Origin: Tricholoma matsutake
Taxonomy: Eukaryota > Basidiomycota > Agaricomycetes > Agaricales > Tricholomataceae
DNA: 64,000 nucleotides
Assembly (NCBI GenBank): GCA_026075535.2
Contig: AP026539.1
Span: 6,138,001 to 6,202,000 of the forward strand
Reading direction: 5' to 3'
Below, in pieces: positions 34,003 to 43,900 of this stretch. The notes below the pieces were generated by a model. It saw only the letters and a list, made by a program, of their open reading frames with translations, did not search any database and was not told where the DNA came from. The first letter of the stretch is position 1. Every line of letters begins with the position of its first letter. The translations under genes were made by a program, and so were the position numbers.

Positions 34003-35703
34003 CATCAAAATTTTATTTGGGAAAGCACATGCAGTCCAGTTATTCTGGTTATTCTGGTTATGCTAGTTGCTGTGCATCCGGTTGATCTGACTGTTCCAGG
34101 TAAAAATGAGTCCGGGTAGATTCCAGGGATTCCAGAGGTAAAATTGACCCTCCAGTCTGATTGGAATTATGAATTGTGAGAAAAATATATGTAAATGGAA
34201 TTCCTCAGAATTCCAAAAATTCTGATCAGAATGGGCATTCCGACCAGAATCCAACCAGAATAGGTGGAGGAGTGTAATGTACTCTTTCATCTCTGGAGTT
34301 GCCATGACATCAACCACATCCTGGGCATGAACGTACCCATCTTTTGCAATTCCTGTGAGGTGGAGGTGGATTTGCTGGGCAAGATCTTCATCTGCAAGAA
34401 TTGACGTGTTGAATTGGCCATACCAATTGAGTGGCAGTTCCCCATGTCGCATGTAAGCCACAACCCATTTGCAAAGATTGCATGCATGATTGACAGATCC
34501 TTTCCTGGCCACTTTCGCAGCCAGTTCAGAACACCGCATCCAGCCATAATCTAGGTCTGGATTAATAAACAGATTAATTAATGCAATCATGTTTGTCACT
34601 CAGACTCGGAAAAACAAGTCAAGATTCTTCTTCTTGTGTCTGACTACCAATTCAGCCCTGGCTCTATGGAGAGCTGGTAAATCATGGTGGTCTAAGGTTT
34701 CAGGCTCAGGCTCCTCTTCATCCTCAGTTCCAGTGGTGGCTAAATTATTGCCATTCTCAATAGGTGGGGCTTCCTCTGTGTCTCGGCAAAAAATGTCAAC
34801 CTCAGGATCCTCGTCTTGCTGAGCATTTTGGATATGTTCCTGGATTTAAGATTTAATACTTGTTGAGCGATATTCCCATGCTTGGTTTGGCTCACCTCTC
34901 CTTGAGATTCTAAGGTTCTTGGTGATTCGGGTGGCTCTGTCTGCTTTGGGAAGAACTTTGTCACAGAAGAGAAACCGGCCTCCTCTGCTCTTTGCCCTTG
35001 CAACTGCCACCTCCATTTTGACCTGTCTGAATTCCCCGAGTAGGTGGACTTCCTTTGCCTGTTTTGCCTTTTCCTCAGTGACCATCCGATCATGAGCTTC
35101 TTGAAGTCTCATTGCAAATTCCAGCAGTTCTGCATCACTCTGAATTTCCTTCAAGGTTATATCCTCATCATCCGATCCCATTTCTTCTTCAGATTCCACC
35201 TCTGAGTCTTTGGAATCAAAGTTGCTCTCCAATTTGGAGTCCATGACATCATCAACTGTGGGCTTTCTTGACACAGGGGTATGTTTTGGGGGCCATTTCG
35301 GCAAGTTTGCCTGCCATGTTCTTCTTCCTAGTCATAGAGATGCTTGGATGTATGGTTGCAGGCCCTGATCTGCAGCACAGGATAATGAATTTGGCTAGCA
35401 TTTTAGCATGTTATGTAATGAAAACACAGCCACATGCATGGCCAAATCTTTGGCTTGAGATTTTTGAAATTCTGCCTGATGTCATTGCGAGGCATATTAA
35501 GATGTTTTGAGCACTTTGAAAAAAACTTGAATAACAATTTATTTAAGTATGGTATAGAATTTCTCTGTCCACCAAAACTTCCTCAGATATCTTCTGAAAT
35601 GATTCTTGCAAGTGGAAACAGGAGAAGTTTGAGTTTGAGGCTGGTATAAATGAAGTGCAAGAGGACTCAAAATTGTGGCTGGGTTTCAATGTCCCCTACC
35701 TTA

Positions 35704-36709
35704 AGCAGGTTTCTTCTTCCTGCATCCAATAGATGTTGTCAGCATCCTGAGCTTTAAGATCTAGGGATGCTGAGGTTTTGGGTCATCCCCCCTGCAGTAC
35801 TTCTATGCAAAGGCAGAGTGGAAGACCTTGGAAGTACCGGTTGTGAAGAGTGGCCTTGTTCCAGTTGACCCAGGATGCCAGTTCCCAAAAGTCCACATTA
35901 TACTTCACTATTCGTCCACCTTTCTTCATGGTGAGTTCTGAAAGAGCTTTCTCTGCATCCCCAACAGGGTCATGAGGAGCAAAATTACCTTCCAACTCAC
36001 TAAGGAATACCTCATAGTTCCACATCCAATGAGCAGAATTTGTTGGGTCATTGAGTCCAGGTTTGAACCAGTTAAGGGCTGACCCTTTGAGGTAGGAAAG
36101 GATGAACAGGATTTTCTTTTCGTCAGAAGCAAAAACTTGGGGATGATCACAGAAATGAAGGTTGCACAAGACTAGGAAGTCCCAAAGTTTCTAGGGATTG
36201 GCCCCATCAAAAGTGTCAGGGTCACAAACTTTGATTTTCTTGGTCTTAGGTGCTTGGCTCTGCTGAAGGGTTCAGAGACTATTCAAGAGGTCAAAGAGAG
36301 CATCGAGGAACCTATCTCCTGGATCAGGATTTCCGCCATTGGGAGGTAGAGGGTCATCAGGATCATCAGGATCAGGGTCATCCCAGGGGCCATCAGGACT
36401 GCTAGGGCCATCAGGACTGCTAGGGCCATCAGGACTGCTAGGGTCATCAGGTCCACTGGGCAGTCTGTCCTCTTTACCTGGACCTTCCTCATTGAAGGGG
36501 TTAGGTTGCCCAACATTCTCTATGTACTCAAGTGGAGTCATATTCCAAGGGGTCTCCAGAGGTTGAGACATGAAGTTTTCACTGATGGAGGGTGCTCCAG
36601 AACCGATTTGCCTGAAGATGTTGGATGGTCTGGTGGATGCACCAAAAGTTGAAGTGTGCCTAGGGGAAGGAAGTATAGATTGGCGGATTGCTGATAAACC
36701 TGGTACCAT
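35704..36709 (-). pseudogene. gypsy2 Gag
   Basis: Starts at 36709 (MVPGLSAIRQSILPSPRHTS) with GSGAPSISENFMSQPLETP and a Pro/Asp/Gly-rich linker built on an 18-bp repeat (36395-36450, PSSPDG). The retrotransposon gag core follows: FILSYLKGSALNWFKPGL, ELEGNFAPHDPVGDAEKALS, MKKGGRIVKYNVDFWELAS (35880-36100). The remainder and any zinc knuckle are missing. Stops at 36281-area (SL then TGA) and 35783-area (GG then TGA) replace expected Arg codons, and another TAG lies near 36190. Confidence 0.85.
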
Positions 36710-36815
36710 GCCAGCACGGTGGGAGTTTCTTGTAGTTCATTGAGTCTATGACTCAGTGGGAGTCATAGGAGAAGATAGAATGGATTTGATGAGAGAAGTG
36801 AGAGTTTGTAAATAC

Positions 36816-37410
36816 TGTTAAGTACTGAGCTGGAGGGAGGAAGTCATCAGATTTCTGGTATTACCCAGATGATAGAAGTTGCTGAGGGTGGATCGAGCAA
36901 GGCAGGGAACCCTACAGAAATCTGGGGCAGGGTTTACTTGATGTGCCATACCAAGTGGGGGAACAGAAAGGACTTGGCTTCAACTTATAAGAAGTTGTGC
37001 CCTTCTCCTCATCAAGTGTTCTAATCTCAAGACAAGGGTAAGGAAGATGATCAGAGTTCCAGAGATTTTCCAGAGAGAATGAGCAAAGGTTCAAGATAGA
37101 CTTAAGAGAGTGATTGGAGCATAATTGGGATGGAATTAAGTGGGAGACTTGGTTGATTTACAAACTGTTAATACAAGACAAAAGTAGCTAGCTTAAATAC
37201 TAAAGGCCGGAGGCAATAGGAGTTTCCGAGGCTGTGATAATTGCAAACCAGCTTCTGAGATAAATAACCTGAAACTGTTTCATCAAATTGGAAATGAGGG
37301 AATTTCACCTCTAGGCAGTGCTGCTGATAGGAGGTGGGCTGTGATGCAAGGCGGCCGGGAAGGGGGCTGGAAAATGATCAGAAATCCAGTCGAGAGAATC
37401 AGTCTTGACA
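36816..37410 (-). repeat. gypsy2 5' LTR
   Basis: A 595-bp sequence with coding-strand ends TGTCAAGACTG and ACTTAACA. Compared with the split 3' LTR, most differences are transitions. No clear TGG-type primer site follows it. Confidence 0.85.
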
Positions 37411-37639
37411 ACTTGTACCAACACATTCAGTTTGTCAGTCATGGGTCACAAGCCTTCATGTCAAAATGAAAGGTCATCCAGGTCACTGGTGGCAATGAGG
37501 ATGGACAATGTAGGGAGGGCCAAAACCATCCAAAAAAGGCAGTTTGGGTGCAAAAATTTTCTCAGGTCACAAAGTTTTTTGTGGGGCCGGTCACAGGTCA
37601 CACCGCCTGTTGCATTGGTACAGTACTTAAGACTTTGAC

Positions 37640-38220
37640 AGTGGAAAACTCTACCTCGGCTTCCATGTGTTATGGTGGTTCCTATCTTCTGGAAGCTGTG
37701 CAGTCATTCCATCAAGAGGAAAAGGCTGTGGGGAGTCCTCAGGATGAATTGAAACTGTACCTGGAAACCATAGCCAACGATGACGTCATCGGAAACGGAC
37801 TCGAGATACGATGCGACAAATCGCATGCAACTACCTTGCCATCCAACCCCATCGGAACGAGCTTTCGGCAGTGGTGGAATCACAGGTACTGCCCACAGAA
37901 GTCTACTGATATCTTTGAAGCTCTACAAATTCTCAAAAGTGCATATTGTAAACAGCACATGGCTGCTGTTCATCAAGCAGCCGGACTTGTTGCATCTGCC
38001 CTTATTGCAGCATTGGATGAGGTTGACTATAGTTCAGACAAAAAGGAATAGTTACATCTACTACACTTTCAGTCCAAAAATTGTCTTAATTTTTTTTACA
38101 AAGTTCAGTTCCTCATTCAAACCCCTTTGAACCTGAACTGAATGCTCCTGAACCCGAACCCGGAGGTTCAGGTTCGAGTTCTAGCATTTCTCTCCCCCGA
38201 ACCGAACTTTGCCAGCACTA
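37640..38220 (+). pseudogene. hAT element 3' fragment with transposase C-terminus
   Basis: An open segment (to 38051) ends with QWWNHRYC and STDIFEALQILKSAYCKQH. These are the WW and FEALQILK hallmarks also present in the hAT at 3352-7591. The segment between them that would carry the AFSSGGLTDTK motif is deleted. A terminal repeat, complement TAGTGCTGGCAAAGTTCGG, ends at 38220. No matching 5' end or target duplication was found, so this is a truncated copy of a different hAT family. The 37416-37640 flank contains repeated GGTCAC motifs. Confidence 0.65.
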
Positions 38221-39792
38221 CGTAGGCTGTCGACTGCGACTTGCAGCGGAGTCGTGTTATATTTGTCACAAAATACACAACATCCTTTCCTTTAAATAGA
38301 CGCTCTAGAAGACCTGGAGGTGTAACGACAGCACACCCGCGATATATTTATCGTTTCACACGCGGAAGACCCTCGTTCGACTGGCTTGGTTTGAACTTTG
38401 AACACTTGCCAATTTGAGGTCTTTTTCGACGCGTCAGAATTTTGACGTAAAATCTGTACAACTTAGACGCCTGAATCGCCGACTTGAATCGCCGTTGAAT
38501 CCCATTGTTTGACCGTCACTATTTATACTGCCGAACAAAAAACATGGCTCGAATCGCCGAAATCTTTGAATCGTTGAATCGCGATTCACACTCTGGCGAT
38601 TCTGATTCCGCCGATTCAACGCTGTTACTCTTGGATTTCAAATTTACCCTCGTTGTATTAGATAGGAACAAGATGAAATTTTAATCACACCCATTTCCTC
38701 TCGACGACGCCAACATGTCTATGTAACACTAACAAGGGTAAAATCATGAAGTCAGCTGCCAAGAAGCCGCCGGGCCGTGAACACAAACCTTCCACTAACC
38801 ATTTCTGACACGGAAGAAACTAACAGCAAGAAGACGAAAAAACCAGCTGGGAAGGTCTGCAGGAAAAAGTTGCCAGAAGCTAGTGAAACCTTCTTCCCAT
38901 GAATCATCACTCGAAGTTTCTTCATCTTCTGTGCCGTTATCAAGGCTGAGAGACGAAGCAGAGGAGAGAGAGGATAACGAGCTCAGTGACTTGGTAGCAT
39001 TGCCAGAAAGGCTAGGGAGCCGAAATTGCTGTCTGAGCCTCAAGATATGACGGTGTTCACGTGGATTGTACTACCGTTGCAACTGCCGGACAAGCTTAAG
39101 ATTTCACTCGAGCAATGAGTCGAGGCTGGACCATGGTGGTACTGGGAGGGAAAGTGTATGTACATATCAAATTTCACAGTAAGCTAACAGAACTGAATCA
39201 GCCTTGGCCTTGAAAAAGATGACGGTCAGAGTAAGACGACGATTCTTGGACGATTCAGTGACTTGAATCGATATCGGCACCTGAATCGCCGACTTAAATC
39301 GCCGTTGAATCTTCATGCATTCATGTTTGACCGTCACTAATAGCAGCGATTCAGTTAGCGTGTCACGGCGAATGGAAACTATGCTACATAATGTCGATCC
39401 AGGGTCAAGTCTTCTGAAAGACCCATTTTCTTCTGTTGCGAGTCGCTGCGCCCCTGGCCCCCTGTTGAGTCAAGGCCGAGAATCGGACAATGTGCAACCA
39501 CCACTTTCGGTTCACTTGGGATATATCCATTACGTTAATTGTCTACACCTAACGAAGACAATGGTGATATGGAGATGACCTGGAATGCGCACTGCGCATG
39601 CGCAGCCTGAGCCTGCGCCGTTGCGGACGTCGACGCGATCATGTGCCACTTATTACATAGCACGTGCATGGCAAGTCGCTACGTCGAATGTTTTCTACAT
39701 ACTTGATCGTGGCCGTAAGCACATGCAAAGAATGCAGAAAAATAGCCATCAAGCCTTGACTTAACCTGCCATTCTGGGCCCGTTCCTAGCCT
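38221..39792. other. Intergenic, with GAATCG-rich repeats
   Basis: No intact gene. Two copies of a roughly 55-bp sequence containing CCTGAATCGCCGACTT and TTTGACCGTCACT lie at about 38468-38521 and 39281-39341, in the same orientation. GAATCG/CGATTC motifs are dense in and near both, especially 38545-38625. A frame-broken Lys-rich segment (about 38743-39030) lies between. It could be the remains of an unknown transposon with subterminal repeats. Confidence 0.5.
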
Positions 39793-40704
39793 TTACCCAC
39801 TCCATCCCCCAAACAATTTGGACCACATCGTGAACAACGGGCTCTTCGAGCCTTCTGGTACCACCTCATCATCGAATTGTATTCTAACTGACCCGTTCTT
39901 TGATTCTATGACAGCCTCATCACCTGTCCACGTCTCGCCGTCCCGCCACGTCGAATAATCACCGACAAAGCATTTCTTAGTTCTCATATCGCTGAACGTG
40001 GTGACAGCTGCCACAACATCAGGGGAAAAGCGCACAGAGCCATGTGAGGTGGTGATGGTGAGTGGACCGAGGAAGGAGCGTGGAAGGCGGAGGTTTATGT
40101 GGCCGTTGTAGGCACTGATGGTGATGAAGATGGACGGGCGGGGAAAGGAAAGTGACCGGGGTGGGCGGTGCTGTAATAGGAGTGGCATGAGAATGTGATT
40201 GTGCAGGCGCAAAAGATTGGAAGGCTCGCCAGTTTGGCTGTTAACATCCCATTATGTGAACTGAGGTATATCACTGCGCTTTTCTTGCTCTCAGCAGCGA
40301 TATTATCGTTGGCCTGCATAATAGTAAGGTCGACGTCAATCATCCCGTTCTTGGATGACACGCTGAAGTTCTTCCGGGTCTCGTTTTCTGCCAGTGCAGG
40401 TAGGAAGGATGTAGGTACCACAAGGGTAGGGTCAATGACCCATGTTCCCTTGACACTGCCGTTCAATTTGGAAATGGAAATAAAATTGCTTGGCTTTGGT
40501 AGGGATGAAGTGGTGGACAATAATGGCTCTTGCGGACGAGAAGTGTAGCTGGGGGGTGGATCGTCCTGCAACAGAGACAGGTGACCAACGTGCGATGGTT
40601 GAATAGCAACAAAAACCTACTGTTGAAACATGGGTATCTTCTCTGGCAACAGCGACCTTGGAAGACTCGGCTTCATGTTTATCATCTGCTGGTGCTATGA
40701 TCAT
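39793..40704 (-). CDS. DUF7330 domain protein
   Basis: Exon 1 (40621-40704, MIIAPADDKHEAES...) is joined through a 55-nt intron (40566-40620, GTAGGT...TTGCAG) in phase 0 to DDPPPSYTSRPQEPLL. Family features follow: KPSNFISISKLNGSVKGTWV, the repeated S-x-NG segments (SVSSKNGMIDVDL, YLSSHNGMLTAKL, ISAYNGHINLRLP), then FLGPLTITTSHGSVRFS, CFVGDYSTWRDG and ESKNGSVRIQF. These NG-repeats suggest a beta-rich fold. The function is unknown in the family. Reading shifts by one base near 40225 between TAKLA and LLRLHNH. No convincing intron explains this, so either the gene or the assembled sequence has a frameshift. It is divergent from the OXLD1-like gene. Confidence 0.75.
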
Positions 40705-41056
40705 GGTGCTAGCCCAGAAATCCCAACTAGCAAGATAATCAGAAGTTTGATGTGAGCCAAAGATTTCGTGCACCTCGTGTAGAATGCCCTTATATGTGCT
40801 GCGACAAGCCCGGTAAGTTACGACTACAACTTAAGAGCTCCGCAGCGGATGTGCTGATGCGTCGAAGTATTGGCCGCAGTAACTTTAAGTTGATCAAGAA
40901 GATCCGTGACCCACTACGAAGTCGCCGACGCTCCAGAATAAGCAATAAAGGCACCAGAAGCACCCTCTCTCCATTTTTTTTTTTCGATAATCGTCGTCAA
41001 ACGTTGAAACGAGTCACGGTAGTCCGCGGCCCGGAATCGCCACGTTACATGTATAC
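40705..41056. promoter_or_regulatory. Divergent intergenic region between two host genes
   Basis: The 352 bases between the DUF7330 start (-) and the OXLD1-like start (+) must hold both promoters. An A/T tract (40973-40984) is the only obvious element. Specific factor sites cannot be assigned. Confidence 0.3.
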
Positions 41057-41750
41057 ATGCTCACAGTACAATTCAACTCTACCTTACGACTTGGTTATAT
41101 TAGTCGTCTCCGACATACCTCAGCTGCTATCGAACGACTGAAAAATCCGCCAAGGGGTGGTCAGAATCTCTCGGAGCGCTACCAGAGGCTGGAAAGGTCA
41201 CTAAGGGGTAAGGAGGTGCTGGTTAAGGAACTCGGGGAGTTGGCACCCCGTTTAGCGTCAAACTATGGGGAAAAGAGCCAGAGCCATGCGATAAAAATGA
41301 GTTCAAGTCTTCCACCCAAGAAGAAGGATGTAGAGATGTTCCACGGACTTGAGGTGCCCCAGGAGCCTAGAGAACCGCAATCTGAGGGTGTGTCTGATTC
41401 TCATATAATGTTTCTTCACTTCTGTTACATTTGTTGCCTTAGAATGTTGTATGTCGGGATGTGCGGTATGTGTATACGACCTCTACGAGGAATCCATGGA
41501 TGCATATCTAGATGCGATCATGGCTTTCTGTTCTTCCCTTTCCTCCCTTAAAATACCCGAGTCGAAATGGCCTGCCAGCATTCGACGTGCACAGTCATCG
41601 CTATCACTAGATTCACTATCCCCCCCAGATTCAGGTAGACAAAAGAAGGAGGTTGTAATGAGCGCGTTTGAAGAGCTGGAGCGGGCACTTGAAGCGAAGC
41701 AGCAAGTTAATACTACGGGTGAAGGGCGGGTTGATCGCGTGAGGCGTTAG
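41057..41750 (+). CDS. Oxidoreductase-like (OXLD1-type) protein, probably mitochondrial
   Basis: Two exons (41057-41387 and 41443-41750) joined by a 55-nt intron give 212 residues. The PF09791-type core is split by the intron: LEVPQEPREPQ, then ECCMSGCAVCVYDLYEESM, whose Cys spacing (CC-x3-C-x2-C) is diagnostic. The N-terminus is Arg-rich with few acidic residues (GYISRLRHTSAAIERLKNP), consistent with a mitochondrial import signal. NPPRGGQNLSERYQRLERSL is a conserved fungal stretch. The C-terminal part is charged and helical. No reaction is established for the family; the human OXLD1 and plant homologues carry the same Cys motif. The start is the first ATG in frame, but an upstream exon is possible. 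Confidence 0.85.
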
Positions 41751-42001
41751 TCTGTGTGCTGGATCGTGTCTTGTCAGAGGATATCTAACTCGTATATAGC
41801 GCATATAGTCGCATTGCCGTCTCCGAGGCGGCCAGCTGGCTCTCACTCTCTGAAGGAGAGCTGGTGGGCCTGGTGGACTAGAGTGTATGAAGTTGTTTGC
41901 TGGATAACATTCAGTAATCGTTGAATGGTGGACAGACTGGTCGCGCAAAATCTTTTAATTATTCGGTGGTTAGTCGACGAAATCTGCAAGTTACCATCTT
42001 G

Positions 42002-42310
42002 TTACCATCTCAACATTTTCCTTGCAGCGATCCATGGAAACATGCCATCATGGTCGATGACTCGGGACCGGTATTCTCGTTCTCCGACTGTCCTCCGTGT
42101 TGTTCGGACAAACTTGTCGTCACCGATGTCCATCTCATAAATTCCGTAGTCTCTTCCCGTCCATCCATCACAGCGAACCACCTGTCGTCTCGGCGCTGCA
42201 TCATGCCATTGCATGATAGCGTCCTCGTCGTATACCAGTTTGAACCATCTGCTAGTCCCTTCTTTGGTCTAGGCGAGAATTTCGGAACGGGAACCTGCTT
42301 TGGGGAAACT
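42002..42310 (-). CDS. Unassigned possible exon
   Basis: An open minus-strand segment of about 100 residues, ending in ARKMLRW and stop. Its aromatic/charged pattern (SRWFKLVYDEDAIMQWHD, GWTGRDYGIYEMDIGDDKF) looks like a real protein. A splice acceptor-like sequence precedes it at its high-coordinate end. No family is recognised and no partner exon is certain. Confidence 0.3.
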
Positions 42311-43143
42311 CCACCTCAAATGGTCAAAGGTCAAAGATGAGATGTAGTCTGTTCTTCCTTGTCCTTGTGGATTTTACACATTCATCAAATGTTCGAACAT
42401 GTGGCCAGGCAGCAGCAATGGCAGCTTTACGTTCCGCTAGATTGTCTGGTTTCCTACGCATCGTATGTGCTGATAACCGGTGTGATTTCCAGTCGGCAGA
42501 TAAGCGACCCTGCGTCAATGTACAGAATTACAAAAAGGAACCAAGATGTATGCAGAAACAGGCGTATAACCTGGAAACTCACCCACAACGACTGCAGCGC
42601 TCCCAGTGTTGGTTGCGTGAATGCGGGGGAGCTAATATCGTCGAACACCAAACTCAGGCGACCGAGTTCGATTAATCTGTTGCCAAAAGGTCGAGCGGTT
42701 CGGGACTTGGATATCTGTCGACAGATAGTACATAACTCACAACAGTTCCTAGCTTTGCAAGTGAGAACTTTTTTTGTTCCTCAACACCAGATTTGTAACA
42801 GATGTGGGAGCGTGATTTGCAATCGCCACTCGATTGCTGTGAGAGGCCGGTTGAGGATATCGAGTTGCGAAACGTCATGAATGTAACGCGAGGATATGCT
42901 GGAGTCTACTGTCTAGACGTGTTTGTATGTCGTATGGCGACCAAAGGAAGAAAGAGGATGAGTTTTCGAGGATGAGTTTTCGCAGATGCGGAAGGTGACA
43001 TGTACTATCAAGAATCGCGAAGGCGTCGCAATGATTGTTTGACAACACATAAAAGGACTGTACTAGTAGAGTCTCCGAGTCAGACTGGCGGTAATTGTTC
43101 ACGAAAAGAATTAAAAATTTACAAGTCATTTTCCAAATCATTT

Positions 43144-43391
43144 TCATGACATTGGTCGAAGATATCCTGGCAAGCCCGGCTTGTAGGATGAGTGAACATA
43201 GTCGTAAGGCACATCGTGGAGACCCTGATCACTAGTCCTTCCAGGCAGAGGAACACCATCAACGGTGTTAGCACATGGCAACATCCTTCTAACGAACGCC
43301 GCGCACAATTCAAGCTTCTGAAAGTCCAGGAGTTCGAGTTTATAATATTGTTCCCAGGTCTGCCAAACAATGGTTGAAGTACGATATTTCT
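43144..43391 (-). CDS. Unassigned possible terminal exon
   Basis: An open segment of about 80 residues: WQTWEQYYKLELLDFQKLEL, RRMLPCANTVDGVPLPG, then GLHDVPYDYVHSSYKPGLPG and stop at 43144. CAG at the high-coordinate end could be a splice acceptor. An overlapping minus frame (43119-43529) is longer but has poor composition. No family is recognised. Confidence 0.3.
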
Positions 43392-43900
43392 CTGAATCGT
43401 TCGTCCATTATGGTCGACTGTGTATGTTGTGATGCAGGTAGGAACAAGGTAGGAACTTGAAACTGGCAATGACACAGACTTGTGCAAATGCTCCAGCGAA
43501 CAGTGACTATTGTTTCCAAGCATTGCCACCTGAATTGCGATTCCTTCGTGTACGAGTTAGAAGAGTGTTTACAACAATGGTCCATCTAGATCTGCGACTT
43601 ACCAGCCAGTACTCTGAGAAACGGACACGCGATTACGATAATGTAGTACAGCTAACATGCTAATGCCTGAATCATGATCATATGCATGACGGCTCTACCA
43701 TGGGAAAAGCTGTACATCCTATGATTGTCAAGCGTACAACAGTCAGCATTAGTCAACTGTGTGGAGGGCAATCAAAAAATTGCTCGTTGAAAATTATCCC
43801 AGCGACGATCATGAAGGGCCATAATATAAATGCATGTAGTCTATGACAGATACCACATAATGTAGGCCTAAACAACCCCAAATCTGTTTCGCTACGGCAC

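Larger units (their letters stand above)
32101..34284. mobile_element. TIR element A' (second copy of element A)
   Basis: This 2184-bp element is flanked by identical 10-bp TTTCATCTCT (32091-32100 and 34285-34294). Removing it and one copy of the repeat restores the transposase sequence around PEMK. Ends contain TACACTCCTCCACCTATTC in inverted orientation. Its contents are those of A, inverted: tRNA-like modules at both ends, hairpin array, minisatellite, a T/G homopolymer tract (33300-33325), a GGT-rich tract. It encodes no transposase. The duplication length suggests MULE-, KDZ- or hAT-type integration. Confidence 0.88.
30846..35304 (-). pseudogene. DDE transposase of the mariner-like element
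   Basis: I recognise a basidiomycete multicopy DDE transposase. N-terminal acidic region (35304 down to about 34740), then CSELAAKVARKGSVNHACNL and TGIAKDGYVHAQDVVDVMAT (34300-34540). The A' element intervenes. Then GITKWTGQQWLHAMEWRYGK and MYIDGHKCGDVVEYWKGFL (31930-32075), the first Asp in ITQDESTF (about 31800-31825), the second in LFLFDNATSHQKQAPDALS (about 31435-31500), and the Glu in FHCELNYIEQYWG (about 31130-31170). An intron near 30970-31025 separates the last exon (HSAHFVDAYRKGLNG, QAVWANRKYHGH). Removing A' leaves one in-frame TGA. Other frame breaks lie near 31600-31780. Confidence 0.8.
30648..35701 (-). mobile_element. Tc1/mariner-like DDE transposon, split by A'
   Basis: Terminal inverted repeats AGGTAGGGGACAT (30648) and its complement ending at 35701 continue for about 22 bp with two mismatches (..AAACCCA). 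TA lies on each side (30646-30647 and 35702-35703), as expected for a TA target duplication. Without A' it is about 2.86 kb and encodes one minus-strand transposase. The left flank is the pogo-like remnant and the right flank is gypsy2 gag, so it sits at or next to a rearrangement junction. Confidence 0.75.
35704..37410 (-). mobile_element. gypsy2, 5' part: 5' LTR and gag
   Basis: A minus-strand 5' LTR (37410 down to 36816) is followed by gag, which stops abruptly at the end of the mariner-like element (35703). The LTR is the same as the reassembled 3' LTR at 25214-25367 plus 27296-27729. CAAGT (complement at 37411-37415) matches the bases after that 3' LTR. The two parts therefore look like one insertion later separated by inversion. 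Confidence 0.75.
41751..43900. other. Host intergenic region with unassigned open frames
   Basis: About 2.1 kb between the OXLD1-like gene and eL20. The best open segments are on the minus strand: 42002-42310 (WFKLVYDEDAIMQWHDAAPR ... YGIYEMDIGDDKFVRTT) and 43144-43391. I do not recognise either. 42360-43110 has only scattered short frames. No transposon ends were seen. Confidence 0.4.

Noticed and set aside
20957..34284. Large inversion by recombination between inverted copies A and A'
   Set aside because: Each copy keeps its own target duplication (CATTACAY and TTTCATCTCT); exchange between them would have swapped the flanks.
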